From NCBI GenBank assembly GCA_025808375.1, contig CP061009.1:1984001-2048000 (forward strand): a DNA stretch of 64,000 nt, written 5' to 3'. Source of the stretch: Duncaniella muricolitica (GTDB taxonomy: Bacteria; Bacteroidota; Bacteroidia; Bacteroidales; Muribaculaceae). A model generated the notes under the pieces. That model did not search any database and was not told the DNA's origin. It was given only the letters and a program-made list of their open reading frames with translations. This document shows, piece after piece, positions 45,276 to 53,086 of the stretch (position 1 is the stretch's first letter; every line of letters begins with the position of its first letter). The translations under genes and the position numbers were made by a program.

Positions 45276-45729
45276 TTAACTTTTAATTCCACCCTCGTCC
45301 CTGAATGAATAGAAGCCGTGTTGTGGCCCGATTATCAGGCTGTCATGGAGCTTGATGTCAAGCAGGGCAAGACCTTCGGCCATTTTCCGAGTCAGGCTAT
45401 CATCTTGAATGGAGGGCCGGAGTTGGCCGGAGGGGTGATTATGAACAAAAATCACACTCGAAGCTAATGCGTCAATCGCATACTTGGGCAACCAGTCGAA
45501 CATCGACAATCGTTGCCGATACTCCACCCTGCGCAATCTTCGCCCAACCGATTGTCATGTTCCCTTGATTGAGCAGAATTATAAACGCGCTCTCGTAGAT
45601 GGCTATGTCATCATGGTAGAACTGTCGAGCAAACTTTTCCGCATCAGCAGAACATAAGATTTTGACAACCGGCACCTCGTTGGTGGTGGCTTTCAGAGTA
45701 AACTCCGTTGCCTTTGCGTTCTTTGTCAT
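45276..45729 (-). pseudogene. RadC-like JAB-domain gene with one-base frameshift
   Basis: The N-terminal frame ends in SATIVDVRLVAQVCD and the C-terminal frame holds the JAB metal motif SVIFVHNHPSGQLRPS. They join in frame if one base is removed from a CCC run (45486-45488 on the plus strand is GGG). The fused protein would have about 150 residues. It is a RadC-like putative metal-dependent hydrolase. The break may be real or a read error. Confidence 0.72.
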
Positions 45730-46067
45730 ACCATTACTGGGATAGGTCGGTTAGCGTATTCAGGGGACTCGATGAAGAACCAGTTATAGTCTTTCAGCTT
45801 ATAACCTATCCAGTCAAAGAGGGGCGCCCATATAGCGTATAACGCCGACGTGTCTGTGAGTTGGAATGTCCGGCCAACGCCGGAGCCGTCCTCGGCCATT
45901 AGAGTGGCGCACACTCGACCGGGTATTTTAGTGAGCATTAAAGTCGCGCCTATTTTCTCATCTTCTTCAGTCCAAAGTTCAAGAGAGAACTTTGCTTCTG
46001 AAATCTTGCCTCCGAGCATTCTTTTTATTTCGGAAGCTATTACCATTTCATGTAAGTGCTTACTCAT
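45726..46067 (-). CDS. Phage hypothetical protein
   Basis: The 113-residue protein starts MSKHLHEMVIASEIKRML. It overlaps the RadC-like gene by 4 bases and has a TAAGCAAATAAGT leader 18 bases upstream. Function unknown. Confidence 0.6.
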   Translation of the reverse strand: MSKHLHEMVIASEIKRMLGGKISEAKFSLELWTEEDEKIGATLMLTKIPGRVCATLMAEDGSGVGRTFQLTDTSALYAIWAPLFDWIGYKLKDYNWFFIESPEYANRPIPVMV

Positions 46068-46084
46068 CTTCGTATTTCTTAAAA

Positions 46085-46097
46085 ACTTATTTGCTTA
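46085..46097 (-). promoter_or_regulatory. Leader element TAAGCAAATAAGT
   Basis: Copy of the 13-base leader, 18 bases before the 45726-46067 gene. Confidence 0.55.
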
Positions 46098-46102
46098 TCT
46101 GT

Positions 46103-46375
46103 TTAGTTGAGAGGGAGAGCCTTGAGTGTCTTGAGGTGATGGCCGTCTTTATACCACCTTACCTCGACAATCCTGACTGACGGTGAGAGGAAACGTCCAA
46201 TGTCCTGCTGGGTCTTAATCTGGAGTGCGAGCCATTTGGCCGTATTCTTGGTGCGTTTGATAAGGGTTTTCTTAAACTTTAACACCATATCCTCCGTATC
46301 TATCTCCACTCTGTAATTCTCGGAGTTTAATATCCGGTTGAGGTCAGAGGTCAATTTTTCTATTCGGCTACTCAT
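46103..46375 (-). CDS. Small basic phage protein
   Basis: The 90-residue basic protein starts MSSRIEKLTSDLNRILNSEN and has a Lys/Arg-rich middle (KFKKTLIKRTKNTAKW). It could bind nucleic acid. Function unknown. Confidence 0.58.
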   Translation of the reverse strand: MSSRIEKLTSDLNRILNSENYRVEIDTEDMVLKFKKTLIKRTKNTAKWLALQIKTQQDIGRFLSPSVRIVEVRWYKDGHHLKTLKALPLN

Positions 46376-46386
46376 GTCAGAGAGGA

Positions 46387-46539
46387 TTATTTGCGTTTGG
46401 CAATCTCCGCAACCACGAGCGAGAGGAATGTATTTGTATATTCGCAGGGGTTAGAGGCGAACATCATTTTAGCCATTTCCAACTGGGCGTTCAGGTTTTC
46501 AGTTGAAAGAGTTGAGAGGGTATTTTTAATTGCGTCCAT
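46387..46539 (-). CDS. Small phage protein, 50 residues
   Basis: A helical frame starting MDAIKNTLSTLSTENLNAQL lies 30 bases after promoter copy 4 and ends 11 bases before the next gene. Function unknown. Confidence 0.58.
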   Translation of the reverse strand: MDAIKNTLSTLSTENLNAQLEMAKMMFASNPCEYTNTFLSLVVAEIAKRK

Positions 46540-46568
46540 ATTATTGTTTATGTTTTATTTTGATAATG

Positions 46569-46601
46569 CAAATCTAATCAAAAATTATCTTTTACACAAG
46601 T
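46569..46601 (-). promoter_or_regulatory. Phage promoter, copy 4 of 5
   Basis: On the minus strand it reads ACTTG, spacer with TAAAAGATAATTTTTGAT, then TAGATTTG (46569-46576). It precedes a 50-codon gene. Confidence 0.8.
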
Positions 46602-46672
46602 TTTTTGAGTAATTATTTTAGTCTTAAATACTTGTAAATCTGATTTTTAACTTTTGCTCACATATACTAAAA

Positions 46673-46703
46673 GAGCGATAACGCCAAATTGACACTATCG
46701 CTC
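46673..46703 (-). terminator. Terminator of the lysis operon
   Basis: An 8-bp inverted repeat (GAGCGATA at 46673-46680 and its complement at 46696-46703) has a 15-base loop and is followed on the minus strand by TTTTAG. It lies after the last gene of the lysis module. Confidence 0.6.
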
Positions 46704-46725
46704 AATATTCCTCATTTTTCGATTT

Positions 46726-47265
46726 TCAAAATGACCACAAGTTAACGGAGATACCTATGCCGGCATACGGCTGAAATCCTTTCGGCGTCATTCCATATCC
46801 AACTTGTAAGCCGATACTGAACCTCTTGGACTTGGTGGGTTCACGGATACGAATTGTAGTAGTCCGCTGTCTTATGAAAATACTGTCCATAGTGGCCCGG
46901 TAGCCACTGATATATGCTCTGTAATATTCCGTTTCGTAAACCTTTTGGGTAATGGGGATAATCACCTTGGCAGAGTCGCCGCGCTCCACTATGGCAAGTG
47001 TTTCAGGTGCAGGCAGCGTAACGGAGGACGCGCTGTCGGTACTTTCGGGAGGTGGAGATATCGGAACAATCTCATACTTATAGCGTACCACCACACTATC
47101 ACGAATGGCCGGCGCCATGTCCGAGATTGTAGTTTCAGATGTGGTGCTGTCAACTACCACGGCCTCTGAACTCGGAATTACATTCCCAGACTGGCAACTA
47201 CGGCCGATGAAAAATGAGGCTGCGCAGAGAATGAGAGCCACTATTACATACGATAATTTCTTCAT
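46726..47265 (-). CDS. DUF6808-like phage membrane-associated protein
   Basis: This 179-residue protein starts MKKLSYVIVALILCAASFF with a membrane anchor or signal segment, then a coiled/Thr-Ser-rich stretch and a C-terminal beta end (GLQVGYGMTPKGFQPYAGIGIS). It lies directly after the endolysin and a 34-residue membrane ORF, so it may be an outer spanin-like or lysis accessory protein. ATG 47265 was chosen over 47292. Confidence 0.62.
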   Translation of the reverse strand: MKKLSYVIVALILCAASFFIGRSCQSGNVIPSSEAVVVDSTTSETTISDMAPAIRDSVVVRYKYEIVPISPPPESTDSASSVTLPAPETLAIVERGDSAKVIIPITQKVYETEYYRAYISGYRATMDSIFIRQRTTTIRIREPTKSKRFSIGLQVGYGMTPKGFQPYAGIGISVNLWSF

Positions 47266-47366
47266 TGTGTCAATAGGTCTATGATGTAGCACACGAGAAG
47301 GCCGAGGATAAATCCGGTAATGTTCTCGGCTACTGCTTTCAGTTGTCGGTATTCATAATCACGCAT
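47262..47366 (-). CDS. 34-residue membrane protein of the lysis module
   Basis: A frame MRDYEYRQLKAVAENITGFI... has one membrane helix. It overlaps the endolysin end by 8 bases and the next start by 4 (ATGA), so it is tightly coupled. It may be a small lysis accessory protein. Confidence 0.55.
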   Translation of the reverse strand: MRDYEYRQLKAVAENITGFILGLLVCYIIDLLTQ

Positions 47367-47997
47367 AAATGAAGCCTTCGTAGGCTATGCCGTTCACTCT
47401 GCGGTTCCACCCTTTCAGGAATTTTCTTTGAGAGGGGGCACGGTTCACTATCTCCTTGAAATGCTTGAGTCTGTCAGCATGGAGTTCAGCAAAAAGTTTC
47501 TGCGGATCTGAACTATTGACAGCGGCAAGTGTTTTGGGGCCTGCAATGCCGTCGACCGACACGCCGAGTATCCGCTGGGGACGCTTGATGCCAGTAACTC
47601 CACTCGCCCAAACCCAGTCAACAAGGATATTGGCGAGAGCCTGATTTTCTATCTGGTCTGCTTTCCACCTATCCCAAAAGAGCGTTTTGAGAATGTCAAG
47701 CCATACGGCATACGATAAATTCTTCAATCCTGACTCCGTGGCCTTGATATGCTTGCGGTTGCAATACATAGCATAGGTAGCGTATGTAACGCCACACATA
47801 GTAAGACCGCCGCGATCGTCAGGGTCGTTGGCGAGGCCAGTTTTACGGCATTCCTCAAACTGCTTTTCAAAAGGTAGCAGGGAGGGGTCATAAACACGCT
47901 TCTTTTTTCCGTCGACCGTTACTGTCTTGAAGCAACTTTTGGCGCCACCGGCCTCGTAATACAGAATGAACGGTACGATGTTCTCTACTTTTGCCAT
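47359..47997 (-). CDS. Phage endolysin, GH108-type lysozyme
   Basis: The 212-residue protein has the GH108 pattern: an early Glu in YYEAGGA, then DPDDRGGLTMCGVTYATY and a C-terminal peptidoglycan-binding-like half (ILGVSVDGIAGPKTLAAVN). It should cleave cell-wall glycan strands at lysis. The holin gene lies directly upstream. Confidence 0.9.
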   Translation of the reverse strand: MAKVENIVPFILYYEAGGAKSCFKTVTVDGKKKRVYDPSLLPFEKQFEECRKTGLANDPDDRGGLTMCGVTYATYAMYCNRKHIKATESGLKNLSYAVWLDILKTLFWDRWKADQIENQALANILVDWVWASGVTGIKRPQRILGVSVDGIAGPKTLAAVNSSDPQKLFAELHADRLKHFKEIVNRAPSQRKFLKGWNRRVNGIAYEGFIYA

Positions 47998-47999
47998 GA

Positions 48000-48479
48000 T
48001 TATACGGTTTTGCTTTCTTCAATCTTCTTATCCTCCAAGAGGCTTGCAATCTTCTGAAATATCTGTTGCGCCTCCTTTTCACTTGCAGCATCGCATATTC
48101 CCTGCCATATATCGGGGAGTTGTGCAGTTTGACTCTTCCGACGTTTGGCGTGTTCAAACATGGATTTTATCTCCACTACGATTAGCCCGATACCGAATAG
48201 CATTACCATGAAAGGCAGAACGTAGAACGAGAACAGGAAGCCTATGCAGTCCACTAAAAAGCCGATAACGATGAAGCGCCAATACTCCGACATTTTCTGT
48301 ACTGTTACTCGCAGCTTGTGAGAATGGACTTTCTTATGGAGTTTCTTGGCCGTACTAACGCCGTCCCAAAGGTCAAGCATTATTGCAGCAATAACTAAAA
48401 GGCTTATTCCGAGGAAAATTCCCAGAAAAAGCATTAGCTTCTGTACCGGTATTATGTCAGTCGAGATTATCTCTATCAT
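48000..48479 (-). CDS. Phage holin-like membrane protein
   Basis: This 159-residue protein has two or three membrane helices in residues 15-105, then a charged tail (FEHAKRRKSQTAQLP). It sits before the endolysin as holins of the phage_holin_4 type do. ATG 48479 was chosen since the longer frame would start upstream of the promoter. Confidence 0.75.
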   Translation of the reverse strand: MIEIISTDIIPVQKLMLFLGIFLGISLLVIAAIMLDLWDGVSTAKKLHKKVHSHKLRVTVQKMSEYWRFIVIGFLVDCIGFLFSFYVLPFMVMLFGIGLIVVEIKSMFEHAKRRKSQTAQLPDIWQGICDAASEKEAQQIFQKIASLLEDKKIEESKTV

Positions 48480-48505
48480 GGTGTCGATGTGTCTATTAGT
48501 TGAAG

Positions 48506-48513
48506 CAAAGTTA
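48506..48513 (-). promoter_or_regulatory. -7 element of the lysis operon
   Basis: On the minus strand TAACTTTG is a perfect -7 box, about 27 bases before the holin start. A clear -33 box is not visible. Confidence 0.5.
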
Positions 48514-48540
48514 TAAAGAACACGCCACCTTGATAATAAA

Positions 48541-48590
48541 GTAACCGACCAAACTGCTGAACGCATTTATTCAGCCGCCCGGTCGGTTAC
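48541..48590 (-). terminator. Hairpin between dUTPase and lysis operon
   Basis: A perfect 10-bp inverted repeat (GTAACCGACC at 48541-48550, complement at 48581-48590) contains an inner 5-bp repeat (GCTGA/TCAGC). It lies after the dUTPase gene and likely ends that operon. Confidence 0.62.
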
Positions 48591-48614
48591 AAACCTAAAA
48601 CGAAACTTATGTGG

Positions 48615-49382
48615 TTAGACGTGTACCCCTATATCTGCGAGGTTTGTTTCGGACTCCATGCTGCTATCCACGACTGGAGGTTCAGGAATAACAGGCTGAA
48701 CGGATTGGGTTCCGGAATTACTGACACCGGCCGCTTTACTTGTGCTGCTGGCAGGAGGTTCGAGAGTATCAGCGACTCCGAGGGGTTTTCTATTACCGTC
48801 ATCAGCAATGCCACGACGTACACCCCGCAGCCTGTCAGTTCCAGTATGCCCCAGACTGCCACCGCGATTATCGCAGGTCAGTTCTTCTACTTGCTTGAAG
48901 AATGGAGCAATGGTCTGGTAAAACGTGAGCTGGGCGATACGAGAGCCTTTCCTGATAAGGAATGACTCATCACGGTTAATGATGATGACATGGATTGTAT
49001 CCGTGTGGTTCGGGTCAATCTTGCTTACGCATACGTCAGCATCGAAATACATCTTGCCTGACTTGGTGTCTGTAACAGGGATTATGCCGAGGATTTTGCG
49101 CTTGATTACCTTTCTGGTGCCGTAGCCCTCAATACCTCGGAGGGAGCAGCCACTACGCGGCTCTATCTTTGCCTCAATCCCAACGGGGAGATTGATTGCG
49201 AGGTCTAACGGTATTGCGACTCTGGAGTGAGCCGGTACGCGAAAGTCATTCGGCAGACAAAGGTCATAGCCGATAGCACCGCGCACAGCCTTTTTCGGGA
49301 GTGCCGCATTTTCAGACAGGAGTTTTATTTCAAACTCCCTCTTGCGGATTTTGGCTTTTTCTGATTTAGTCGTTTTTGTCAT
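48615..49382 (-). CDS. dut: dUTP diphosphatase with C-terminal extension
   Basis: The 255-residue protein carries the dUTPase motifs: AIGYDLCLP, EPRSGCSLRG, DTIHVIIINRD, GSRIAQLTF and the RGGSLGHTG end. It hydrolyses dUTP to dUMP, limiting uracil in phage DNA. About 75 extra residues, Pro/Ser/Thr-rich, follow the last motif and have no known role. Confidence 0.92.
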   Translation of the reverse strand: MTKTTKSEKAKIRKREFEIKLLSENAALPKKAVRGAIGYDLCLPNDFRVPAHSRVAIPLDLAINLPVGIEAKIEPRSGCSLRGIEGYGTRKVIKRKILGIIPVTDTKSGKMYFDADVCVSKIDPNHTDTIHVIIINRDESFLIRKGSRIAQLTFYQTIAPFFKQVEELTCDNRGGSLGHTGTDRLRGVRRGIADDGNRKPLGVADTLEPPASSTSKAAGVSNSGTQSVQPVIPEPPVVDSSMESETNLADIGVHV

Positions 49383-49462
49383 TGGGTAGCCTTGTTGAGT
49401 TTCCGAGAAGCAAGCGTTAAGCCGGATTGCCTAACGCTTACCCCATCGGTTGTGCTTGGTAT

Positions 49463-49948
49463 TTATTGTTTGGCGAAGGTGACTCTGAGAGTTGAGGATT
49501 TGGTCGGGATCGGGGCGTTGATTGTTACCACTTCCCCGGTGGTCCGGTCTAATACGTCCATTGTGTCTGTGACACTTTTGAGGAACATCTGACGGGCCTT
49601 GATTTTGGTGTCGATGTCCTCTTTGGCCCGCATGAGTTCTGCATACTCGGCATCGTTGCTGCTCATGTAGTCATATCGGGTTGTGAAGGTGATACCAACT
49701 TTGGCACCGCCGAACTGGGCGTCCTTGCCGCGCTCTACGGCGGCTGCCTGTGTCAGTGCCACGATGTCGGCATTCTTCAGGAATTGCTCGGCAACCTCAC
49801 CGATGGCCTTCATCTGAACAAAGGCGGTGATAGGGTCAACATTTCCGTTTACTACTTGTGCCACGAGGTCTGCCGCTACGTTGGCTTGTGCCTCTTTCGA
49901 GAGGACAGGTGCAGAGATGAATTTCTGCAAAGTTGTTGTTTCTTCCAT
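49463..49948 (-). CDS. Phage hypothetical protein
   Basis: This 161-residue helical protein starts MEETTTLQKFISAPVLSKE and has a charged coiled middle. It lies between dUTPase and a small membrane protein downstream of promoter copy 5. It may be an early DNA-related protein, but no family is clear. Confidence 0.62.
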   Translation of the reverse strand: MEETTTLQKFISAPVLSKEAQANVAADLVAQVVNGNVDPITAFVQMKAIGEVAEQFLKNADIVALTQAAAVERGKDAQFGGAKVGITFTTRYDYMSSNDAEYAELMRAKEDIDTKIKARQMFLKSVTDTMDVLDRTTGEVVTINAPIPTKSSTLRVTFAKQ

Positions 49949-49966
49949 AACGAGTTTCGTTTGAGG

Positions 49967-50185
49967 TTAGATGTTTGAATGCTTTGTTTTCTTGTAGTCG
50001 CGGATTGAGGACATGGTGAGCGAATACACGATGTACCATACGAATGCTGCGACTGCGAAGCCGGGGATATTGAAATGTCCGGCGAATAGGTGGAAGCCAA
50101 TCCACGAGGTTACGAGGACGAGCATTATTGCTCCAAGAGCCACTTGGTAGCCGTCCATGATGAGCAGGGCTGTCTTTTCTTTCAT
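49967..50185 (-). CDS. Small phage membrane protein
   Basis: The 72-residue protein has two hydrophobic helices (about residues 13-35 and 40-60) and a basic end. It is the first gene after promoter copy 5, with a TAAGCAAATAAGT leader 17 bases upstream. Confidence 0.65.
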   Translation of the reverse strand: MKEKTALLIMDGYQVALGAIMLVLVTSWIGFHLFAGHFNIPGFAVAAFVWYIVYSLTMSSIRDYKKTKHSNI

Positions 50186-50201
50186 CTTGTTTCGTTTTAG
50201 A

Positions 50202-50214
50202 ACTTATTTGCTTA
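50202..50214 (-). promoter_or_regulatory. Leader element TAAGCAAATAAGT
   Basis: Copy of the 13-base leader, 17 bases before the 49967-50185 gene, between promoter copy 5 and the ATG. Confidence 0.6.
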
Positions 50215-50239
50215 GAGGTGTGAGTTTGATTTCACAGTG

Positions 50240-50272
50240 CAAATCTAATCATAAATTATCTTTTATGCAAAT
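50240..50272 (-). promoter_or_regulatory. Phage promoter, copy 5 of 5
   Basis: On the minus strand it reads ATTTG, spacer with TAAAAGATAATTTATGAT, then TAGATTTG (50240-50247). It faces left, away from the repeat array. Confidence 0.8.
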
Positions 50273-50428
50273 TTTAACGGCCTAAATCGCACCCTCCAAC
50301 TAAAAAATTAGTCCAACTTTACCAAATGATGACCACCTCAACAAAATCTCTGACAAGAGATTTTAGGACATTAGTATTCTTCTTTTTCTTATTCTTCTTA
50401 ATATTATTAAATAGGAGTAATTTCGGTT

Positions 50429-50732
50429 TGCATATCAGTTTGCGTATCAATTTGCATATCAACATAGACGTTATTCTGCATATCATTGATACGCAAATTG
50501 ATATGCAGTTATTCTTATATGATAATGAGTTACGCGAAAAATCTGCGTGTCAACATACGAGAGATTTTGCATATCAAAGAACCCCGATTTTTGCGTATCA
50601 ATAAAATCTGCATATCAACATAGCACTAATTCTGCGTATCAATAACACGCAAATTGATATGCAGAACTAATTGACAATAAACTTATTACAGCGATATTTT
50701 GCGTGTCAATATTAGTCTAAATCTGCATATCA
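50429..50732. repeat. Iteron-like array of 14 TGCRTRTCA repeats on a 12-bp register
   Basis: Fourteen 9-bp copies of TGCRTRTCA occur within 304 bases: 11 on the plus strand and 3 inverted (50487, 50499, 50655). Plus-strand copies start at 50429, 50441, 50453, 50477, 50544, 50568, 50592, 50609, 50633, 50700 and 50724; most steps are 12 or 24 bases. The array is AT-rich and lies between leftward promoter copy 5 and a rightward gene. It could be a replication origin or a multi-site operator. The flank at 50273-50428 is T-rich with no gene; 50733-50827 shows nothing clear. Confidence 0.88.
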
Positions 50733-50827
50733 ATACCGCTTTATTGCCGGGGCTTTGGGTTGTAATGGTTGACAGGCGACGGGGCGTTTCCGTCGCCATT
50801 TTTTACTCACCTCAAAGCACTTTTATT

Positions 50828-51187
50828 ATGAAAGACTACGAAACCGCCATGCTGAAATGGATATCGCAGGAGGTCTGTGATGACCTCTTCGCAGCAGCTT
50901 CGGCAGACAACAAAATCATGGTGAACAACTGGGTTGCTTTCGCTACGCTGGCCATCTATCGAGAGGCTGCAAGCATACTCGACACAATCCCAGTTCCAAG
51001 TATCGACGACTGTATGGCCGGAGCATACGAGCCTCCGGATAAGGCAGAAAATCCCAAGTGGGGGCAACTGGAGGCGTGGCACAACGAACACTGGCTGCTA
51101 TCCCAAATGGATAGCATGGAGGATATATACGCCCCTTACATCGCCATGCCGGAATTACGCCTTGATCGTTTCACACTCGGATTATAA
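50828..51187 (+). CDS. Rightward phage protein beside the iteron array
   Basis: The 119-residue acidic protein starts MKDYETAMLKWISQEVCDDL. It is the only plus-strand gene of the prophage in this window besides the integrase. It lies directly after the repeat array and before a hairpin, so it may be controlled through the repeats. No family recognised; it has no helix-turn-helix that I can see. Confidence 0.65.
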   Translation: MKDYETAMLKWISQEVCDDLFAAASADNKIMVNNWVAFATLAIYREAASILDTIPVPSIDDCMAGAYEPPDKAENPKWGQLEAWHNEHWLLSQMDSMEDIYAPYIAMPELRLDRFTLGL

Positions 51188-51204
51188 TTCAGTCCAAAAC
51201 AAAA

Positions 51205-51230
51205 CAGACGCGCCATTTATGGTGCGTCTG
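51205..51230 (+). terminator. Terminator after the rightward gene
   Basis: A 10-bp stem (CAGACGCGCC with GGTGCGTCTG, one G-T pair) has a 6-base loop. It lies between convergent genes and may serve both strands. Confidence 0.62.
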
Positions 51231-51258
51231 CTGTATGGTAATAAGTTAAGGGGGATTG

Positions 51259-51609
51259 TTACCCGATTACCGCGTTGTGCTCCATTTCGTTGGAGAGTGC
51301 CATATTGATGAAATCGTTTATCGTAGTGCCTGCGGCCATTGCAGCAGCCGCTACTCGTCCATGCAGTTCAGAGGGCATACGGAGTACGAGTTTGCCGCTA
51401 TAAGGCTTTGCAGGAGCAATACCTCTGCTTTCGCAACTTGCGAGGTATTCATCAATAGCAGACTCAAAATCAGAACGGATTTCATTTATCGTAGTACCCT
51501 CATAGGAGATTAGAGTACCGTGGAGGCCCTGTACCTTACCGAAAAGGCAATTATCCTCATCGCTAAATTCTACCGAGCCGGTGTAACCTTTGTATTTGAG
51601 CTGTCCCAT
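51259..51609 (-). CDS. hicB: HicB-family antitoxin
   Basis: This 116-residue protein has the HicB beta-alpha core (GYTGSVEFSDEDNCLFGKV ... FESAIDEYL) and a C-terminal ribbon-helix-helix-like part (VLRMPSELHGRVAAAAMAAG). It binds HicA and usually the promoter. It starts 1 base before the HicA stop, so it is translated after the toxin. Confidence 0.88.
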   Translation of the reverse strand: MGQLKYKGYTGSVEFSDEDNCLFGKVQGLHGTLISYEGTTINEIRSDFESAIDEYLASCESRGIAPAKPYSGKLVLRMPSELHGRVAAAAMAAGTTINDFINMALSNEMEHNAVIG

Positions 51610-51610
51610 A

Positions 51611-51862
51611 TCAGAGTAATTTTAATTCTTTGAGAGTGTCAATTAACTGTTTAACTTGATAACCCTTTAACTCACCCGTTGGGTGGGGTTTATGGAGCAA
51701 CAGAGTGTCGTTGCCTCTGATAAACTCCACTCTTGACCCGGAAGTCTTTCCCTTATGACTTTCCTCAAATCCAAAATACTGCAAGAGCGTTTTGGCTTCA
51801 TCATAATGAAAATCCTTTGGCCTACTAAGAAGCCGTGCAATTAGTTTCTCCTTTTTACTCAT
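51611..51862 (-). CDS. hicA: HicA-family mRNA interferase toxin
   Basis: The 83-residue protein has the HicA fold with the key His in LLHKPHPTGELKGYQVKQL. It cleaves mRNA when free of HicB. It is somewhat longer than the shortest HicA proteins but within the usual range. Its promoter has a palindromic operator (51892-51909). Confidence 0.85.
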   Translation of the reverse strand: MSKKEKLIARLLSRPKDFHYDEAKTLLQYFGFEESHKGKTSGSRVEFIRGNDTLLLHKPHPTGELKGYQVKQLIDTLKELKLL

Positions 51863-51887
51863 TCAAGTGTTGGTTTGAAATGATATG

Positions 51888-51909
51888 CAAAGATACTAAT
51901 TTTAGTATC
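51888..51909 (-). promoter_or_regulatory. hicAB promoter box with palindromic operator
   Basis: A -7 element TATCTTTG on the minus strand (51888-51895) overlaps a perfect 8-bp palindrome GATACTAA-TT-TTAGTATC (51892-51909). This is a likely site for repression by HicB. Confidence 0.55.
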
Positions 51910-52135
51910 AATAACAAAATATTTAGGCCAAAAGTTTCACCTAAAAATTATCCTATCCACAAATTTTTTGATGCAGACAGGATAACACACTCCCGGAAGC
52001 CCCAGATTTTTCGACGGCCTCCGAGTCAATTTTATTTCTTTCAAATTATGCTATATGATTATTATTTAGTATATTTGCATTGAGAATTGAGGTAAACTCA
52101 AAACCTAAAATCACGTTTTCATCGACGCCATTTTC

Positions 52136-52606
52136 TCAAGCAGGGAGCAAGTAGAACAGGCATCGGTAAACATCTATGAGTATGCCAACCTCAACCCAAA
52201 ACACTATATTCCTAAGATTGAATAGCCCGATTGTCAGTCCAAGCAAGGAGAGCCACGGCACACCGATTGTCAAGGCTATCCATACGACAGCGGCCACTCC
52301 GAGAACAATAGCAGCCCCACAATGCACCTTACCGACAAACTCATCTTTGAACGCCGGACTCGCCGCGACAAAGAATATCCCGGCCACTATGAAGAAGCCG
52401 AGAAACTTGTAACTTTCAGGCGTGTGGTTCAGGATTGGAGCAAGAGCGAGAGAAGCAGCCACTATCAGGACAGCAGAGAACAGCCACCGCTTGTTATTGC
52501 GGTAGTAGGTATCGCTTATCGAGGTAGGAATACCGTTATTCCCGATAAATGAGAACAGGTACACTACCATTATGAAGCCGGAGATTACTGTTGCGCACCA
52601 TTCCAT
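52136..52606 (-). CDS. Multi-pass phage membrane protein
   Basis: This 156-residue protein has four or five membrane helices. ATG 52606 ([11 protein letters not shown]) was chosen; the other start at 52645 adds 13 residues and a longer overlap with the upstream gene. It follows the DGR operon. Function unknown. Confidence 0.6.
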
Positions 52607-53079
52607 ATCTCTGACTCCCAGTTGATAGATGTTTTTTCTTGCCACTTGGCATTGGTAACAGCGGTTTTGTGGGCGCAGATGCCGGCAGCCACCTCCCCAA
52701 CTTCCTCGATAGATGTAAACTCATGCAACACGAGAGCCGTGTCGCTAAGGTTCATTGTCAGGGGTAGTTGGAACAGGCCGCCCTGTAAGCCGGTGATAAG
52801 ACCCGTGAAATCGCTCTTGCGTTCCTCTGAATACTCGACACGCTTGCCGTTCCATTCAAACCCAGCCATGAGTTTTTCTGCATAGTCGGCCTCGATCTGT
52901 GCCGTGATTATCGCCTTTATCTCATCGAGAGATGGCTTCGATGAAAAGCGTTGGCGGTAATTCCAACCAGTCTGTTCCTGTTCGCTGTCTTTGCCGAAGC
53001 CAAAGATAAGTTCCCACTTGTTGCGGCCTATCTTATAGAGGCCGTCCTGTCGGCCCGTGGCGCCATATACTTTTTCCAT
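52585..53079 (-). CDS. DUF4376-like phage tail-associated protein
   Basis: The 164-residue protein starts [20 protein letters not shown] and has a middle pattern ([22 protein letters not shown]) like DUF4376 proteins found near phage tail fibres. It begins 8 bases after the reverse transcriptase and could help assemble the diversified tail fibre. Confidence 0.6.
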
Positions 53080-53086
53080 GATGTTG

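Noticed and set aside
50326..50604. 92-codon plus-strand ORF across the repeat array
   Set aside because: Its sequence is low-complexity Phe/Leu and repeat-derived, and it overlaps the iterons.
50429..50732. CRISPR array
   Set aside because: Repeats are only 9 bases, occur in both orientations and have spacers of 3 to about 36 bases; no cas genes are near.
52070..52077. Rightward promoter box TATATTTG between hicA and the membrane protein
   Set aside because: No -33 box and no rightward gene follow; the region is very AT-rich, so the match is likely chance.
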